This document shows, piece by piece, positions 3,756-6,476 of a stretch of DNA of 6,476 nt; positions within the stretch are counted from its first letter, which is position 1; every line of letters starts with the position of its first letter. The DNA comes from Anaeroplasma sp902783745 (GTDB lineage: Bacteria; Bacillota_I; Bacilli_A; Acholeplasmatales; Anaeroplasmataceae), in NCBI GenBank assembly GCA_946617655.1, contig CAMOKL010000050.1, forward strand, positions 1 through 6,476. The letters are read 5' to 3'. Position numbers and translations under genes: made by a program. A model generated the notes under the pieces. The model made no database searches. It saw only the letters and a program-made list of their open reading frames with translations, and was not told where the DNA came from.

Positions 3756-6476
3756 ATGGATGAAAAAATAGACTTAATGACCGTTGCGTTAACTGACAAT
3801 ATGGTTAACAAAGGATTTAAATCAACAGAAGAAGGCGTTAAGCTTTTTATTGTTGAAAAAAGAGAATTCTCTATATTAGAGTATCATACTGATTGTAAGA
3901 TTAAAGCATTAGGTGATACTGAAACTAACGAATTTGCGTTAGTAAAGGAAGTTACAATAATGAATCATACAAACGATTGTTTGAATGATTTGAAGCTAAC
4001 ATTTGAATTTTCAGGTGAAATATTTAGTATGAATCCTGTATTATTAAAATCAATTGATTCATATACAAATGTTACAATAAAAGTTCCTTTCTTAATGGCA
4101 AATATTGATAATATTAAAACAGATCAAGAAGAAACAATTAATCTAAGATATCAATTATTTGATTCAAATGATAATTTAATTACATCTGAGGATGTACCAT
4201 TTGTATTATTACCTTTAGCACAGCCACCACGTTATGCAAGAGTAGATATGAGATTATATACTAAATATGTTACTCCAAACGCATCAGGTATTAAGGAATT
4301 AACTTTAAATGCTACTAAATATCTTAAGAATAAGATATCATTTTTAGGATATAATGGTACAACATTAGATGATATATATGATCAAGTAAGAGCGTTATAT
4401 AATGCATTATATGATTATGGCATTAATTATCAATTACCTCCTGCAGGTGGATTATATATTTTAAGTGATAATCTAGATTTAGATTCTCAGCTTATAAGAA
4501 TGCCATCTGATGTATTAAAGGATAGAAAGGGTACTTGTATTGATTTAACATTACTTTTCTGTTCATTATTAGAAGAGGTAGGCCTAAAGCCTATACTTAT
4601 TGTAGAATATGATCATGCATTCCCAGGTGTTTTCTTAAATGATAATGATATGTTTATCAATGGAGAGGAAGAAAATATAACAGAGATTTATAATGGCGCA
4701 TCAGTAGGCGTTAATAGATTCTTACTTTTTGATGCAACATTTGTTAATAACAATTCAGCAAATACTTTTGATGATGCAGTTCGTCAAGGATTCTTAAATG
4801 TAAAGAATTATAAAGAAAAGTTCTTTAAGGCAATAGATGTTAAATCATGCCATAGTACAATATTTAAGCCAATTCCATTAAGACTATCTGATGAATTATT
4901 AGAGCTTGAAGAAAATGATAAGCTAAAAGATAATAGTGAATCTAATATCATTGAAACTAAGGTTTTAACATTAGATTCATCATATGAACATGATAGATTC
5001 TCATTTTGGGATAAGAAATTACTTGATTTAACAGAGATAAATCCATTAGTTAATTTTCATTCTAATCTAACTAATTCAGTTAAATTAAGAGGGAAAAAGC
5101 CTATTTATGAGATGCTTCAAACAAATTTAGAATTAAAGCTTTATTCTATTTCTAAAAAGAATAAGAATGATGTTTTCTTAAAAAGCCAAGAGGAATTATT
5201 TAAAACATATGAAACAAATGATTCATATGTAAATGAATTAACAATTGATGAAAAGACTTTATTCGCAATAGGATATGATTCTACATTAAGAAACTTAATT
5301 AAAAAGAATAAAACTGCAGTAGAAGAAACAGGTGCACAAACTCTATATTTATGCTTAGGCGTATTAGAATATAAGACTAAGAAAAATACTATAGGACACG
5401 CTCCATTTATGGTATTACCTGTAAATATTACTAAGGATAAGAGTGGAGATTTATACACTGTTAAATATGATTACGATAATATAATGATGAACGAAACATT
5501 CTTCGAATATTATCAATTAAATTATGGTAAAAGCTATAAAGGATATTATAACCTTGTAGGAAAGAATTCTTATTTAGATATAGTAAGAACATTTAAGGAA
5601 GAAGGAGGAGATATTAAGTTATTAGAAAACTCATATTTCCTATGCAATCTTACATTCTCTCACTATATTATGTGGTTAGATATCAAGAAGAGAAGCGAAG
5701 ATTTAAAGAAAAATAAAATCGTTGAATCAATTATTGAATCAAGAAATATGCTAGAAGATGGTGTTGATTCAGATATTAATATAGAAGAAAAAGAAAAATA
5801 TGAAGATTTTGCAGCACCTCTATATTATGATTCAACTCAATTAAACGCTATTCTTGCCTGTGGTAATGGTAAATCATTTATCCTTGATGGACCTCCTGGT
5901 ACAGGAAAAAGCCAAACAATAGTTAATATGATTGTAAATGCATTCTACCATGGAAAGACAGTATTATTCGTTGCGGAAAAGAAGGCAGCCCTAGATGTTG
6001 TTTATAAGAGATTAAAGAATATTAAGCTTGATCGTTTCTCATTAGAATTACATTCTAATAAGGCATCTAAACAAGAATTCTTTAAAAAGCTTGATGAAAC
6101 TATAAGCTTAGGTAATACTAAAGAAAAAGAAGACTTCTTACCTAAATGCTATAACCTAGATTCTAAAAAAGAAAATATTTTAGATACTATTAAATTAATG
6201 CGTGATAATAAATATTATTATTCATTATATCAATCTATTGTTTCATATTTAGGATTAAAGGATAAATATGAATATAATTATCAATTTAATGATGAATATT
6301 TATTATCATTAAATAAAGAAAAATATGATGATACTATTAATATGTTTATTAACGCAAAGAATCTTGCAGCACATATTAATGATTATGATAAAACATTATT
6401 AAAAGCTATTAAAAAGGATTATATTAATTTATATGATAAGGAAGAATTTATATCTGATTTTAATGAATTAAATAAT
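3756..6476 (+). CDS. Large DUF4011-type superfamily 1 helicase with transglutaminase-like domain (3' end missing)
   Basis: The frame is open for 907 codons from the ATG at 3756, with AGGGG (3743-3747) eight bases upstream, and runs off the window. Residues 1 to about 190 are beta-rich, possibly an immunoglobulin-like sandwich. Residues about 190-345 look like a transglutaminase/papain-fold domain, with candidate triad Cys261 (GTCIDLTLLF), His287 (EYDHAF) and Asp326 (LLFDATF). Residues from about 415 carry the DUF4011 signature FWDKKLLDLTEINPLVNF. The helicase core then opens with a Q-motif-like DSTQ (Gln695), Walker A GPPGTGKSQ (712-720, Lys718) and motif Ia VLFVAEKK (736-743). The sequence after about residue 755 is Lys/Tyr/Asn-rich and fits the insertion these proteins carry before the Walker B motif. 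Helicase motifs II-VI and any C-terminal DUF3320 or nuclease domain would lie beyond the edge. Related proteins are often over 1,300 residues and occur among phage-defence candidates. Nucleic-acid translocation is likely; the cysteine domain's activity is unproven. Confidence 0.85.
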   Translation, partial: MDEKIDLMTVALTDNMVNKGFKSTEEGVKLFIVEKREFSILEYHTDCKIKALGDTETNEFALVKEVTIMNHTNDCLNDLKLTFEFSGEIFSMNPVLLKSIDSYTNVTIKVPFLMANIDNIKTDQEETINLRYQLFDSNDNLITSEDVPFVLLPLAQPPRYARVDMRLYTKYVTPNASGIKELTLNATKYLKNKISFLGYNGTTLDDIYDQVRALYNALYDYGINYQLPPAGGLYILSDNLDLDSQLIRMPSDVLKDRKGTCIDLTLLFCSLLEEVGLKPILIVEYDHAFPGVFLNDNDMFINGEEENITEIYNGASVGVNRFLLFDATFVNNNSANTFDDAVRQGFLNVKNYKEKFFKAIDVKSCHSTIFKPIPLRLSDELLELEENDKLKDNSESNIIETKVLTLDSSYEHDRFSFWDKKLLDLTEINPLVNFHSNLTNSVKLRGKKPIYEMLQTNLELKLYSISKKNKNDVFLKSQEELFKTYETNDSYVNELTIDEKTLFAIGYDSTLRNLIKKNKTAVEETGAQTLYLCLGVLEYKTKKNTIGHAPFMVLPVNITKDKSGDLYTVKYDYDNIMMNETFFEYYQLNYGKSYKGYYNLVGKNSYLDIVRTFKEEGGDIKLLENSYFLCNLTFSHYIMWLDIKKRSEDLKKNKIVESIIESRNMLEDGVDSDINIEEKEKYEDFAAPLYYDSTQLNAILACGNGKSFILDGPPGTGKSQTIVNMIVNAFYHGKTVLFVAEKKAALDVVYKRLKNIKLDRFSLELHSNKASKQEFFKKLDETISLGNTKEKEDFLPKCYNLDSKKENILDTIKLMRDNKYYYSLYQSIVSYLGLKDKYEYNYQFNDEYLLSLNKEKYDDTINMFINAKNLAAHINDYDKTLLKAIKKDYINLYDKEEFISDFNELNN

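Noticed and set aside
5141..5458. Minus-strand open frame of about 105 codons inside the helicase gene
   Set aside because: It lies wholly within the continuous 907-codon plus-strand frame and shows no start signal or domain of its own.
1..6476. Mycoplasma-type genetic code with TGA as tryptophan
   Set aside because: All the full-length frames use TGG for tryptophan and stay open without any TGA; stops are TAA or TAG.
1..6476. tRNA or rRNA genes, insertion sequences or attachment sites
   Set aside because: I saw no cloverleaf-like segment, rRNA-like sequence, transposase frame or flanking direct repeats; all intergenic gaps are shorter than about 210 bases.

Overview
The window is very A+T-rich, with short intergenic gaps, strong Shine-Dalgarno sites and TTA-dominated leucine codons. 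Tryptophan is read from TGG and no in-frame TGA was seen, so the standard code fits. This suggests a low-GC member of the Bacillota, perhaps a gut lineage close to the Mollicutes or Erysipelotrichia. That placement is inferred from composition and gene style, not from a marker gene.

Layout. (1) 1-177 is the C-terminal tail of an unidentified plus-strand gene, followed by an A/T-rich hairpin. (2) A near-consensus promoter (261-290) drives a 383-residue six-helix membrane protein (382-1533), which ends at a strong intrinsic terminator (1539-1563). A second hairpin plus T-run and a 16-bp palindrome follow. (3) 1722-2528 encodes a compact sigma-70 family factor with a substituted -10 recognition/melting region. 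(4) 2525-3547, on the minus strand, encodes a regulator that reads as ribbon-helix-helix + WYL + C-terminal extension. It converges on the sigma gene, with the two stop codons overlapping inside one perfect 14-bp stem. (5) A 208-bp divergent intergenic region with an inverted repeat separates it from (6), a very large plus-strand protein starting at 3756 and running off the window. It carries a beta-rich N-terminus, a transglutaminase/papain-like Cys-His-Asp domain, a DUF4011 block and the start of a UPF1-like superfamily 1 helicase core.

How the genes may work together. The WYL-type regulator next to, and divergent from, a DUF4011 helicase resembles the way WYL regulators sit beside bacterial defence genes. 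The working hypothesis is a regulated defence-type module: the RHH-WYL protein controls the large protease-like/helicase effector, and the alternative sigma factor may belong to the same unit or may only be a neighbour. The membrane protein has its own promoter and terminator and is probably unrelated. The domain calls are read from motifs by eye; the module itself is inference.
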